Below are positions 6,022 through 12,765 of a DNA stretch of 12,765 bases, one piece after another. This DNA comes from Chloroflexota bacterium (GTDB taxonomy: Bacteria > Chloroflexota > Anaerolineae > Anaerolineales > UBA11858), in contig DAOUWT010000051.1 in NCBI GenBank assembly GCA_030666985.1, forward strand, positions 1 to 12,765. The letters are read 5' to 3'. Numbering within the stretch: the first letter of the stretch is position 1; each line of letters begins with the position of its first letter. The position numbers and the translations under genes are program-made. The notes under the pieces are model-generated. The model saw nothing but the letters and a program-made list of their open reading frames with translations, did no database searches and was not told the DNA's origin.

Positions 6022-6672
6022 ATGTTAGTTAAAGACCGCATGACCCCTGACCCCATCTGTGGGACGCCAGATATGCCCGTTACCAAAGCCAGAGAATTAA
6101 TGATAGAAAAGGGTTTTCGGCATCTCCCAATTCTGAATGAAGAGCAAGAACTAGTTGGTTTAGTCACCCGAGGAACGTTGTTAAAAGCCCTTCCTTCCGA
6201 TGTGAGCAACTTCAGCAATTTTGAAATCAACTACGTGTTGGCAAAGATCAAGGTACGCACCATAATGATCAAAGATATAACCACCATCGAAGAGGATACG
6301 CCAATTGAAAACGCAGCTCAGGTTATGGCTGATGAACGCATTGGTTGCTTACTGGTCTTGAAAGAGAGAAAACTGGTTGGCATCATCACCGACAACGATA
6401 TCTTTAATACCATGGTATCTCTCCTTGGCGCCCGTCAACCGGGAATACGTATTTCTGTTTTGCAGCCAGATCAAGTGGGGGCAGTGGCGCGTCTAACGAA
6501 TGCTATTGCCGAGGCGGGGGGGGATCTTTCAGTAAATGTGGGCTATTATCCGGAAGATAAGCCTGATGCTTGGGTCTCTATGTGCAAGGTGAAAAACATC
6601 GAAAAAGAACAGTTGGTAGAGGTTATCGACGGCCTTGAAAATATGGAAATTCTGGATTTGAGAGAAATATAA
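6022..6672 (+). CDS. CBS-CBS-ACT domain protein (AcuB-like)
   Basis: A soluble 216-aa protein with two CBS motifs followed by an ACT domain. CBS1 spans about 1-57 (starts MLVKDRMT; HLPILNE 34-40; GLVTRGTLL 46-54). CBS2 spans about 76-132 (CLLVLKERKLVGIITDNDIF 109-128). The ACT part spans about 143-216 (ISVLQPDQVGAVARLTNAIA). CBS pairs generally bind adenosyl compounds and ACT domains small effectors such as amino acids, so this is a sensor rather than an enzyme. I chose the ATG at 6022 because AGGAG lies 7 nt upstream. A TTG at 5980 would add 14 residues without a ribosome site. It is the first gene of the operon, and its stop lies 10 bp before hdrA. By context it may tune the HdrA-MvhD activity or expression (inference). 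The family is clear; the ligand is unknown. Confidence 0.9.
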   Translation: MLVKDRMTPDPICGTPDMPVTKARELMIEKGFRHLPILNEEQELVGLVTRGTLLKALPSDVSNFSNFEINYVLAKIKVRTIMIKDITTIEEDTPIENAAQVMADERIGCLLVLKERKLVGIITDNDIFNTMVSLLGARQPGIRISVLQPDQVGAVARLTNAIAEAGGDLSVNVGYYPEDKPDAWVSMCKVKNIEKEQLVEVIDGLENMEILDLREI

Positions 6673-6682
6673 GGAGGGAAAA

Positions 6683-9600
6683 ATGAAAAAGGATCATAAA
6701 AATCCTGAAGGTGTAGTAGCGGTGGTTGGCGGCGGGATAGCAGGCATGAGAGCGGCCATGGACCTGGCTGAAGCTGGCTTGCAAGTCTATCTCATCGAGC
6801 GGGACGCGAGTTTAGGCGGACGGGTAGCCCAGTTAGGCTACATGTTCCCCACTCATGACTGCGTCCTCTGCCGTGGCTCATCAGATAACGGCTATGGATG
6901 TACACGCCCGGCCATCTCTCCCGCTTTCATGGATAATAACCAGCACCCCAACATCGAGATCATGACCCGCACCGAGATTGCTGACGCCAGCGGCCAAGCC
7001 GGTGATTTCACTCTCACGCTGCGGCACGAACCCCGTTACATAGACGCGGATCTTTGCACGAATTGCGGTTTATGCGCCATCGCTTGCCCTCATCGTATGC
7101 CCAGCGAATTCCAAGAATCTCTGGTTACTCGCATGGCAATCCATAAAAGCGCGCCCCGTACGCTCCCTGACGCTTACTTTATAGACAAAGGCGATTATTG
7201 CGAGGGCTGTTACCGTTGCCAAGACGTATGTCCCACCGATGCCATAAACCTGGACGCGGAACCATGGGAGGAAACTATTAGCTTTTCCGCCATCATCCTC
7301 GCTTTGGGATATAAACTTTCCGATCCGCTCGAGTTGGCCGAGTACGGGTATGGCCGTTACCCCAACGTCGTTCACAGTATGCAATATGAACGCTACGTCA
7401 GCCGTTCGGGCCCTACAGAGGGTTTAGTCCTCCGCCCCTCCGATAACACCTCGCCCAAGCGTATCGCCTGGCTCCAGTGCATTGGTTCGCGGGACCAAGA
7501 CCATCCCTACTGCTCTTCAATTTGCTGCATGTACGCCACTAAAGAAGCCATTTTGGCTAAAGAACGCCTTGATGGCGTTCACTGCCAGGTCTTTATGATG
7601 GATGCCCGGGCCTTCAACAAAGAGTACAACGCCTATTTCCACCGTTCCTATGAAAAATACGGCGTAGAATACACCCGCTGCAGAATCTCTGAACTCAGCG
7701 AAGACCCAAAAACAAACGATCTGATAGTACACTACCCTGATCCGGAAAACAACCAAAAGATGACAGAATCTCGCTTCGACATGGTCGTACTTTCAGTTGG
7801 GGTGCGCCCACCCGGAGGCGCAGAAATTGTCTCCCAAGAACTGGGATTTGATCTCAACGAATACGGTTTCTGCCAAACTGACAAATTCAATCCGCTAGAG
7901 TCCAGCCAGCCGGGCATCTACGTTTGCGGAGCATTCTCTGAACCCAAGGAAATCGCCGAGACGCTCATAGATGCCGCCGGCGCGGCAGGCGACGTGATGT
8001 GCCTCTTCCACAATCAACTGGGAAAATCGCCTTATAGCCGCGAACATCCCTTCCTCAGCGAGGGTGGAGAATTTCCCCCAGAAAAAGACGTTGAAGGACA
8101 GCCGCCCCGCGTGGGAGTTTTTGTCTGCCGCTGCTATCCAAGCATGGAAGGTATAATAGACATTGACCGCGTCTGCGAGCAGGCCGCATCCTACCCTAAC
8201 GTAGCTCACGCGGAAGATGTTGGCTATGGCTGCTTCACTGAAGGTCAGGAAGCTATCAAAGCCGCCATACAAGAACATGACCTCAATCGCGTCGTCATAG
8301 CCGGCTGCAGCCACCGTACACACGAGTCTCTTTTCCAACGAACAGTCAGAGAAGCCGGATTGAATTCATATCTAATGGAAATGGTCAATATCCGTGGGTT
8401 CTGCGCCTGGGTTCATCCACACCAACCAGAAAAAGCCACCCGCAAAGCTATGGAGATGATTCGGGTAGGTGCAGCCCGAGCCAGCACGCTGCAACCCATA
8501 CATAAATCAACTATCGCGCCCTCCAGCCGCGCCCTGGTGCTGGGAGGAGGCGTTTCGGGCATGACCACCGCATTGGCCATCGCCGATTCGGGTTTCGACG
8601 TGACCCTCATTGAGCGAGAAGACGCCCTGGGCGGCAATCTCCTCAAAATCCATTTCCTGGTCGAGGGGGATAATCCCGGACAACTGCTCCGAGATTTGGT
8701 CAACCGCGTTCATGTACACGAGCGCATCACCATCCACACCCGCAGCGAGTTAGTGAAACACAGCGGACAAGCGGGAGCGTATCACGCCGTCATCCAGCAC
8801 AGAAACGGCACAGAAACTCAGATCCCCCACGCTGTAGCAGTTGTTGCCACCGGCGGCCAAGAGACCAGGGTTAACCAATACCTCTTGGGTAAACATCCTA
8901 ATGTACTCACACACCTGGAATTTGAAGATGCACTCGTGTACCGCCTCGAAGAATTAACAGACCTAAAAAGCGTGGTCATGATCCAATGTGTCCGCCCTGA
9001 AGGCATTGAACATGATTACTGCTCCCGCATCTGTTGCACCAGCACCATGAAAAACGCCATCCGCCTGAAAGCCATCAATCCCAATTGCCAAATAACCGTG
9101 CTTTACAAAGACATTATCACCTACGGCTTTCGAGAGCAATATTACACCGAGGCCAGAGAACGGGGGGTGGTCTTCGTTCGCTACAGCGATGACGCCAAAC
9201 CTGTTGTTGAAAGCCCCAATGGAAAACTACAGGTTCATATTCAGGATCACATGCTCAACCGCCCCATGCTCATTGAGCCAAATTTGATTGCCCTGAGCAC
9301 GGCGATAGCCCCTTCACAGGGCACGCAAAAATTGGCGCTGCTCCTTGATATTCCCCTTTCTGACGAAGGTTTCTTCTTGGAGGCCCACATCAAAATGCGC
9401 CCCATGGATTTCATGAAAGAGGGAATTTTCGTTTGCGGCATTGCCCACTACCCTAAATTCATCGAAGAAAGCATCAGCCAGGCCCTGGCTGCAGCGGGAC
9501 GGGCCACCACATTCCTTTCCAAACAGCCTTATCATTACGGCGGAGTTGTAGCCGAAATTGACCCCGACAAATGCGTAGGATGCCTGACCTGCGTCCGCAC

Positions 9601-9808
9601 CTGCCCCTTCTCTATCCCCCACGTAAAAGCAGACCTGAACGGGGTAGGCGATCTGGGCGGGGCAGCCTACATTGACCCAGCCTTCTGCCACGGATGCGGA
9701 ACCTGTGCCGGAGAGTGCCCGGCCAACGCCATCCAGTTGAAAAACTACACAGACCAGCAAATTATGGTTCCTGAACAATCAGCCCTAGGAAGTTGGATAA
9801 CAGTATGA
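6683..9808 (+). CDS. hdrA: Double-module HdrA-type iron-sulfur flavoprotein
   Basis: A 1041-aa cytoplasmic protein consisting of two HdrA modules without the NAD(P)H insert of its divergent paralogue. Seen in order: FAD motif GGGIAG (16-21); C60, C63 and an extra C73; an N-terminal ferredoxin with C125-C135 and C173-C183; YCSSICC (276-282); a second-module start VCRCYPS (481-487); GCSHRTHE (541-548); FCAWVH (573-578); FAD motif GGGVSG (621-626); YCSRICC (779-785); and a C-terminal 2[4Fe-4S] ferredoxin with C964-C974 and C1002-C1012. HdrA is the FAD-bearing core of flavin-based electron bifurcation and normally works with MvhD and HdrBC. The MvhD partner follows directly. The start is firm: AAGGAGG (6671-6677) lies 5 nt before the ATG and overlaps the preceding stop. 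Odd points are the third cysteine after the CX2C and the CRCY motif, where the relatives and the paralogue have CHCG. Confidence 0.93.
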   Translation: MKKDHKNPEGVVAVVGGGIAGMRAAMDLAEAGLQVYLIERDASLGGRVAQLGYMFPTHDCVLCRGSSDNGYGCTRPAISPAFMDNNQHPNIEIMTRTEIADASGQAGDFTLTLRHEPRYIDADLCTNCGLCAIACPHRMPSEFQESLVTRMAIHKSAPRTLPDAYFIDKGDYCEGCYRCQDVCPTDAINLDAEPWEETISFSAIILALGYKLSDPLELAEYGYGRYPNVVHSMQYERYVSRSGPTEGLVLRPSDNTSPKRIAWLQCIGSRDQDHPYCSSICCMYATKEAILAKERLDGVHCQVFMMDARAFNKEYNAYFHRSYEKYGVEYTRCRISELSEDPKTNDLIVHYPDPENNQKMTESRFDMVVLSVGVRPPGGAEIVSQELGFDLNEYGFCQTDKFNPLESSQPGIYVCGAFSEPKEIAETLIDAAGAAGDVMCLFHNQLGKSPYSREHPFLSEGGEFPPEKDVEGQPPRVGVFVCRCYPSMEGIIDIDRVCEQAASYPNVAHAEDVGYGCFTEGQEAIKAAIQEHDLNRVVIAGCSHRTHESLFQRTVREAGLNSYLMEMVNIRGFCAWVHPHQPEKATRKAMEMIRVGAARASTLQPIHKSTIAPSSRALVLGGGVSGMTTALAIADSGFDVTLIEREDALGGNLLKIHFLVEGDNPGQLLRDLVNRVHVHERITIHTRSELVKHSGQAGAYHAVIQHRNGTETQIPHAVAVVATGGQETRVNQYLLGKHPNVLTHLEFEDALVYRLEELTDLKSVVMIQCVRPEGIEHDYCSRICCTSTMKNAIRLKAINPNCQITVLYKDIITYGFREQYYTEARERGVVFVRYSDDAKPVVESPNGKLQVHIQDHMLNRPMLIEPNLIALSTAIAPSQGTQKLALLLDIPLSDEGFFLEAHIKMRPMDFMKEGIFVCGIAHYPKFIEESISQALAAAGRATTFLSKQPYHYGGVVAEIDPDKCVGCLTCVRTCPFSIPHVKADLNGVGDLGGAAYIDPAFCHGCGTCAGECPANAIQLKNYTDQQIMVPEQSALGSWITV

Positions 9809-10233
9809 ACGAAAAAATCTTCGAACCTGAACTCACTGCCTTCACCTGCATTTACTGCGGCTACATGGCAGCCGATACCGCCAGCTCACTGCGCGTTGAG
9901 TATCCTGCCAACGTAAAATTAGTAAAACTCCCCTGCACAGGCAAAATTGATATACGCTACATCCTCGAAGCCTTCGAAAAAGGCGCCGATGGAGTATACG
10001 TGGTGGCCTGTCCCATTGGAAACTGCCATCACGTAAAGGGCAATGTCCGCGCGCAAGCCCGCGTCAAGCACGCTAAATACCTCTTAGAGGAAGTCGGCCT
10101 GGACAGCGAACGCTTAGACATATTCTATATGTCTGGCGGGCAAGGCGTAGCTTACGCCGATGCAGCCAAAGAGATGACAGAGCGGGTAAAGGCGTTAGGG
10201 CCTAATCCGTTGAAGAAAAACGCGCGGGGTTGA
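9805..10233 (+). CDS. mvhD: MvhD-type [2Fe-2S] electron-transfer subunit
   Basis: A 142-aa protein of the methyl-viologen-reducing hydrogenase delta subunit family, the small electron connector between a donor and HdrA. The five family cysteines are present: C15 and C18 (CIYC), C44 (PCTG), C69 and C74 (ACPIGNCHH). The conserved stretches ILEAFEKGADGV (53-64) and the C-terminal ALGPNP (130-135) are also there. The ATG at 9805 overlaps the hdrA stop as ATGA, which indicates translational coupling and favours this start over a TTG at 9793 that would add four residues. No hydrogenase large or small subunit is near, so the donor is unlikely to be fixed by this locus. Such orphan HdrA-MvhD pairs exist in many anaerobes without Mvh hydrogenase. 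The stop lies 57 bp before the terminator hairpin. Confidence 0.93.
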   Translation: MNEKIFEPELTAFTCIYCGYMAADTASSLRVEYPANVKLVKLPCTGKIDIRYILEAFEKGADGVYVVACPIGNCHHVKGNVRAQARVKHAKYLLEEVGLDSERLDIFYMSGGQGVAYADAAKEMTERVKALGPNPLKKNARG

Positions 10234-10290
10234 TCAGCGAATTGCGCGAATTTGCACAACCTTTTGGCCCTTTTGCTACGGATTGTAAAA

Positions 10291-10322
10291 AAAAGCGGCT
10301 GAGATATTTCTCAGCCGCTTTT
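10291..10322. terminator. Bidirectional intrinsic terminator between mvhD and the methyltransferase
   Basis: A perfect 14-bp stem, AAAAGCGGCTGAGA (10291-10304) with TCTCAGCCGCTTTT (10309-10322), closes a 4-nt loop TATT. The A-run on the left (from 10287) and the T-run on the right supply U-tracts for both strands. It ends the mvhD operon on the plus strand and the glycosidase-methyltransferase unit on the minus strand, whose stop lies 14 bp to the right. Confidence 0.92.
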
Positions 10323-10335
10323 GCTTTAAAGCCGC

Positions 10336-11049
10336 TTACCAGATGCCTGGCAGCAGGCGATAGCGTGTCTTTTGCGTATAGCCAATATAACCTTCCAGTT
10401 CTTCCTGAAGGGTTTTATCCTCCAGTGCGGTGCGGATGACGAGGGCCGCTACTGTCAGTGCGGCGGGGATGAGTGCCCACAGTGTACCCAGTATAAAAGG
10501 TGTGAGGATATAGAAAAGAAGTGCTCCCGCGTATCCAGGGTGGCGGACGAGGCGGTATGGCCCCGTGGTGCAAACGGTGTGTCCCCGGTCTTCTTGGATG
10601 CGTACCACGGCGGAGAAGTAGCGGTTTTCGAGCATGGCCCAGCTTCCCAGCAGGAAGCCCACGCCCACTCCAATCACCACCGCCCCCCACGAGATTGGCA
10701 ATGCTACCGCTGCAGACCAGCCCAGCCGTTTGTCCAATCCGGCCACGAGCAGAATCGCCAAATTTCCGAAAAGGCCAACTATTGCGCCAAGGACCCTGTC
10801 CCAGGCTTTTACTCCCTCTACTTGCCGGTGACTGGCGCGTTCTTGAGCCAGGTCTGGGAATTTGCGGATCATGAAAATGCGGCTGATTACGGTCAATGCG
10901 ATCGTTGATATTGAGTAGACCCAGGCCAGGTTCCATTTTGTCGTTCCCGCGCTGGCAAAGAGGATGATGGGATTGAGGAGGAGATAGATGACAAATCCAA
11001 TTAGGGCGCGGATAATGTTTTGTTGGCTGGTTTTGGGACTGTCAGTCAT
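10336..11049 (-). CDS. Membrane methyltransferase, isoprenylcysteine carboxyl methyltransferase-like
   Basis: An integral membrane protein of 237 aa with hydrophobic segments at about 13-34, 41-60, 88-105, 114-138 and 173-207. The C-terminal half carries the ICMT/PEMT-type signature: GPYRLVRHPGYAG (163-175), then E210 in ALEDKTLQEELEGY and the closing YRLLPGIW. In the family the RHP motif and the downstream acidic and Tyr residues form the S-adenosylmethionine site. Bacterial members have no prenylated protein partner that can be inferred, and substrates may be lipids or small molecules. The ATG at 11049 lies inside the end of the GH4 gene (8-bp overlap), with GGAAGAGA a few bases upstream, so translation is probably coupled. 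The family is secure; the substrate is unknown. Confidence 0.85.
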   Translation of the reverse strand: MTDSPKTSQQNIIRALIGFVIYLLLNPIILFASAGTTKWNLAWVYSISTIALTVISRIFMIRKFPDLAQERASHRQVEGVKAWDRVLGAIVGLFGNLAILLVAGLDKRLGWSAAVALPISWGAVVIGVGVGFLLGSWAMLENRYFSAVVRIQEDRGHTVCTTGPYRLVRHPGYAGALLFYILTPFILGTLWALIPAALTVAALVIRTALEDKTLQEELEGYIGYTQKTRYRLLPGIW

Positions 11050-12400
11050 GATTTCTCTTCCACTGAATATACCCTAAATATGGTTTTTGTAGTTCTAGCA
11101 TTGTATCTAATAATGCTTCTGCCTGGCGTACACTGTCTACTACTGGGTCTAGCAGCAAGGCTTGAAATACAATTTCGCGCGAGCCGGTAATAGCTGCTTC
11201 GGCGGTGAGGTCTATTGTCGCGACCTGATTGTTGAGTAAGCCAGCGATACCTTTGGGCAGATTCCCCAATTTCTCTCCATGTACTCCATTTTTATCTACT
11301 ATGGCTGGAACTTCCACAACCAAGTTCTGGGGCAAGTTGTCTATCAATCCATCGTTCATGATATTTACCGCATATTCTTCTTGGTGTGTATCACCAATGA
11401 TGCCTTCCATGATAGGTATAGCCCGCCAGTACTCGCTCTCTTTTGTGCCAGCAATACGACTTTCCGGCACGGCTAGTTCTAAGGACCATTTTTTATAGCG
11501 GCTGTAAAAATTTTCAATGTCTTGGTGATCAGCGGCGTCATAGGCCCATTGAATGTATTCTCCAAAATGGCTGTCGTCAGTGATTGGCAGATAGCCAAAC
11601 CGCTCTAGTATTTCTTTGAAAAGCCAACGTCCAGACCAAGATCTCTTCGATGATGATGCCTGTATACCACCAAACGCTTCTTCGAACAAATCCGCGACTG
11701 AAGGGATGTGTTCGAAATAAGCAGGGGCATTTGCCCGTAAATCAGGATACGCATCTTGCCCGGTGTCTTTATAGATCACGTTCAGCAACACGCTAAAGTG
11801 GTTCAATCCCCCCGCCTTGAACGACAGATTCGACAGAGGAGTATTTAGGATGTGGGGCAAGTGATGGGGGAGGGAAGCAATCTCATGGCATAACCCAATT
11901 ACCTTCAAGTTTGGGTATTTGCGATTGATGGCTAAACAAATGCGCGTCATTGGATTGCTGAAATTGAACACGTAAGCGTCTGGGCAAATGGTGTTAATGT
12001 CTCCGCAAATTTCTAGGATAGGAGGAATGATGCGGAGAGAGTGGAATAGGCCGCCTGGCCCACCGTTTTCTCCGTAGATTTGATGAAACCCGTATAAGAG
12101 CGGAATCTTCCAATCCTGCTCCCATAAATCAAAGCGATTGCCCACTTCAATGGAAATGACACAAAAATCTGCTCCTTGTAACGCTTCTTGGCGTGAGGTG
12201 GTTGCGGAAACTGTGTAGGGCAGGTTCTTTTCATTGATCTCATTTTGCACCACACGGGTGACCGTATCTAAAGTTTGAGCGTTGATATCGTGTAAAACAA
12301 TGTGACTTCCTTTCAGCGCCTCACTTTTTAAAATATCTCCGACAGTTCCCAGGCCGAACATAGCGCTGCCAGCACCAATTAAAACTATAGTCTTTTTCAT
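11042..12400 (-). CDS. Family 4 glycoside hydrolase (alpha-glycosidase, MelA/LplD-like)
   Basis: A cytoplasmic glycosidase of 452 aa, the usual length for GH4. The N-terminal NAD-binding fold has IGAGSAMFG (8-16). The metal site is visible as NPM (149-151), GLCHE (169-173) with C171, and GLNH (198-201) with H201. GH4 enzymes need NAD+ and a divalent metal such as Mn2+, and cleave glycosides by a redox-elimination mechanism. The CHE triplet fits the alpha-glucosidase, alpha-galactosidase and alpha-galacturonidase branches rather than the phospho-beta-glucosidases, which carry CN at this place. The exact sugar cannot be read from the sequence. AAGGAG (complement of 12409-12414) lies 8 nt upstream of the ATG. 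No sugar transporter or regulator is in the window. Confidence 0.9.
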   Translation of the reverse strand: MKKTIVLIGAGSAMFGLGTVGDILKSEALKGSHIVLHDINAQTLDTVTRVVQNEINEKNLPYTVSATTSRQEALQGADFCVISIEVGNRFDLWEQDWKIPLLYGFHQIYGENGGPGGLFHSLRIIPPILEICGDINTICPDAYVFNFSNPMTRICLAINRKYPNLKVIGLCHEIASLPHHLPHILNTPLSNLSFKAGGLNHFSVLLNVIYKDTGQDAYPDLRANAPAYFEHIPSVADLFEEAFGGIQASSSKRSWSGRWLFKEILERFGYLPITDDSHFGEYIQWAYDAADHQDIENFYSRYKKWSLELAVPESRIAGTKESEYWRAIPIMEGIIGDTHQEEYAVNIMNDGLIDNLPQNLVVEVPAIVDKNGVHGEKLGNLPKGIAGLLNNQVATIDLTAEAAITGSREIVFQALLLDPVVDSVRQAEALLDTMLELQKPYLGYIQWKRNHD

Positions 12401-12441
12401 TTGGTATTCTCCTTTTGTATCTTTTCAATGTTTTGGGGCAG

Positions 12442-12456
12442 AGACTTCGGAAGTCT
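12442..12456. repeat. Small perfect hairpin AGACTT-CGG-AAGTCT
   Basis: AGACTT (12442-12447) and AAGTCT (12451-12456) form a 6-bp inverted repeat around CGG. It lies in the 167-bp spacer between the flavin reductase stop and the GH4 start, beside a short AT-rich repeat. No T-tract follows on the minus strand. It is probably a dispersed REP-like hairpin and not a terminator. Confidence 0.45.
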
Positions 12457-12460
12457 AACT

Positions 12461-12495
12461 GCTCACCATTCACAATTTACCATTTATAATTTCAT
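12461..12495. repeat. Intergenic ACCATT/CAATTTACC repeat block
   Basis: The words CACCATT, CACAATT, TACCATT, TATAATT follow each other as heptamers from 12464. They include CAATTTACCATT (12473-12484), identical to 1637-1648 inside the first hdrA gene and in the same orientation on the plus strand. This shows the same repeat family at two places 10.8 kb apart, once intergenic and once in a coding region. On the minus strand it contains TATAAA, which could serve as a -10 box for the GH4 gene, but no good -35 is present. Confidence 0.6.
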
Positions 12496-12567
12496 TTCAC
12501 CTGGGAGGGTCGTGAGAGAACTGAACAGCCCTGGGGTCTCTGGGGTTTTGCACAGCAGTGGAGGGGC

Positions 12568-12765
12568 TTAACCCTTCCTGGAATAACCGTACCTGCCCAG
12601 AATCTCCCCAATTTGGCGGTATTCCCCATTCAGGTAAGCAAATGGCTTGGCCTTCTCAAAAGCAAGATTTCCGCGGTCGTTGAGCACGGCCTCGTCCATC
12701 TGTACCGCCACTACTTCGCCTATGAACAGATCATGAACGCCCAGGGAGAGGGTTTGTTGGAGGCG
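12568..12765 (-). CDS. Flavin reductase-like FMN-binding protein, C-terminal fragment cut by the window edge
   Basis: An open frame enters from the right edge and ends at TAA (complement of 12568-12570), giving 65 residues. The visible end matches flavin reductase family proteins (FMN-binding split barrel): LGVHDLFIGEVVAVQMDE near residues 8-25, then AYLNGEYRQIGEILGRYGYS to the end. Such proteins reduce or bind FMN using NAD(P)H, or transfer electrons as flavoredoxins. The start and N-terminal part are outside the window. It lies 167 bp upstream of the GH4 gene on the same strand; whether they share a transcript is open. The stop and frame are clear. Confidence 0.8.
   Translation of the reverse strand, partial: RLQQTLSLGVHDLFIGEVVAVQMDEAVLNDRGNLAFEKAKPFAYLNGEYRQIGEILGRYGYSRKG

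Noticed and set aside
9793..9804. TTG start for mvhD
   Set aside because: The ATG at 9805, overlapping the hdrA stop as ATGA, is the usual coupled arrangement and gives the expected family N-terminus.
12442..12456. Intrinsic terminator for the flavin reductase gene
   Set aside because: The stem is only 6 bp and no T-tract follows on the minus strand.

Overview
The window comes from a strict anaerobe or an organism with anaerobic redox metabolism. Its core is two very long heterodisulfide-reductase A-type flavoproteins (HdrA) and an MvhD-type [2Fe-2S] protein. The style of the genes and the abundant 7-8 bp tandem repeats made me think of Chloroflexota (Anaerolineae-like). That assignment is an inference from recollection of such genomes and is not proven by anything here.

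Layout. Minus strand, 1-5137: the first 21 codons of an unidentified gene (1-63), preceded in transcription order by a 4.95 kb hdrA-type gene (188-5137). This HdrA is built of two HdrA modules in tandem, with a complete GltD/NfnB-like NAD(P)H:FAD module nested inside its N-terminal ferredoxin region. It also carries four separate, in-frame low-complexity DNA-repeat segments that its paralogue lacks. An 884 bp divergent intergenic region (5138-6021) follows. It holds a near-consensus promoter firing leftward into a roughly 300 nt structured leader of the first hdrA. Weaker regulatory candidates face right.

Plus strand, 6022-10233: a tight three-gene operon. It encodes a CBS-CBS-ACT sensor protein, a second double-module HdrA of 1041 aa, and MvhD, whose start overlaps the hdrA stop as ATGA. 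It ends at a perfect 14-bp-stem bidirectional terminator (10291-10322). Minus strand, 10336-12765: a membrane methyltransferase of the isoprenylcysteine carboxyl methyltransferase type, overlapping by 8 bp the end of a GH4 NAD/metal-dependent glycosidase. A short repeat-bearing spacer separates these from the C-terminal 65 residues of a flavin reductase-like protein cut by the window edge.

How the genes may work together (inference): the divergent HdrA genes could be two arms of one flavin-based electron-transfer system. One arm has its own NAD(P)H-binding module. The other uses MvhD as its electron partner and is encoded behind a nucleotide- or amino-acid-sensing CBS-ACT protein. No HdrB, HdrC or hydrogenase gene lies in the window, so the physiological donor and acceptor are not visible. 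The GH4/methyltransferase/flavin reductase group looks functionally unrelated.
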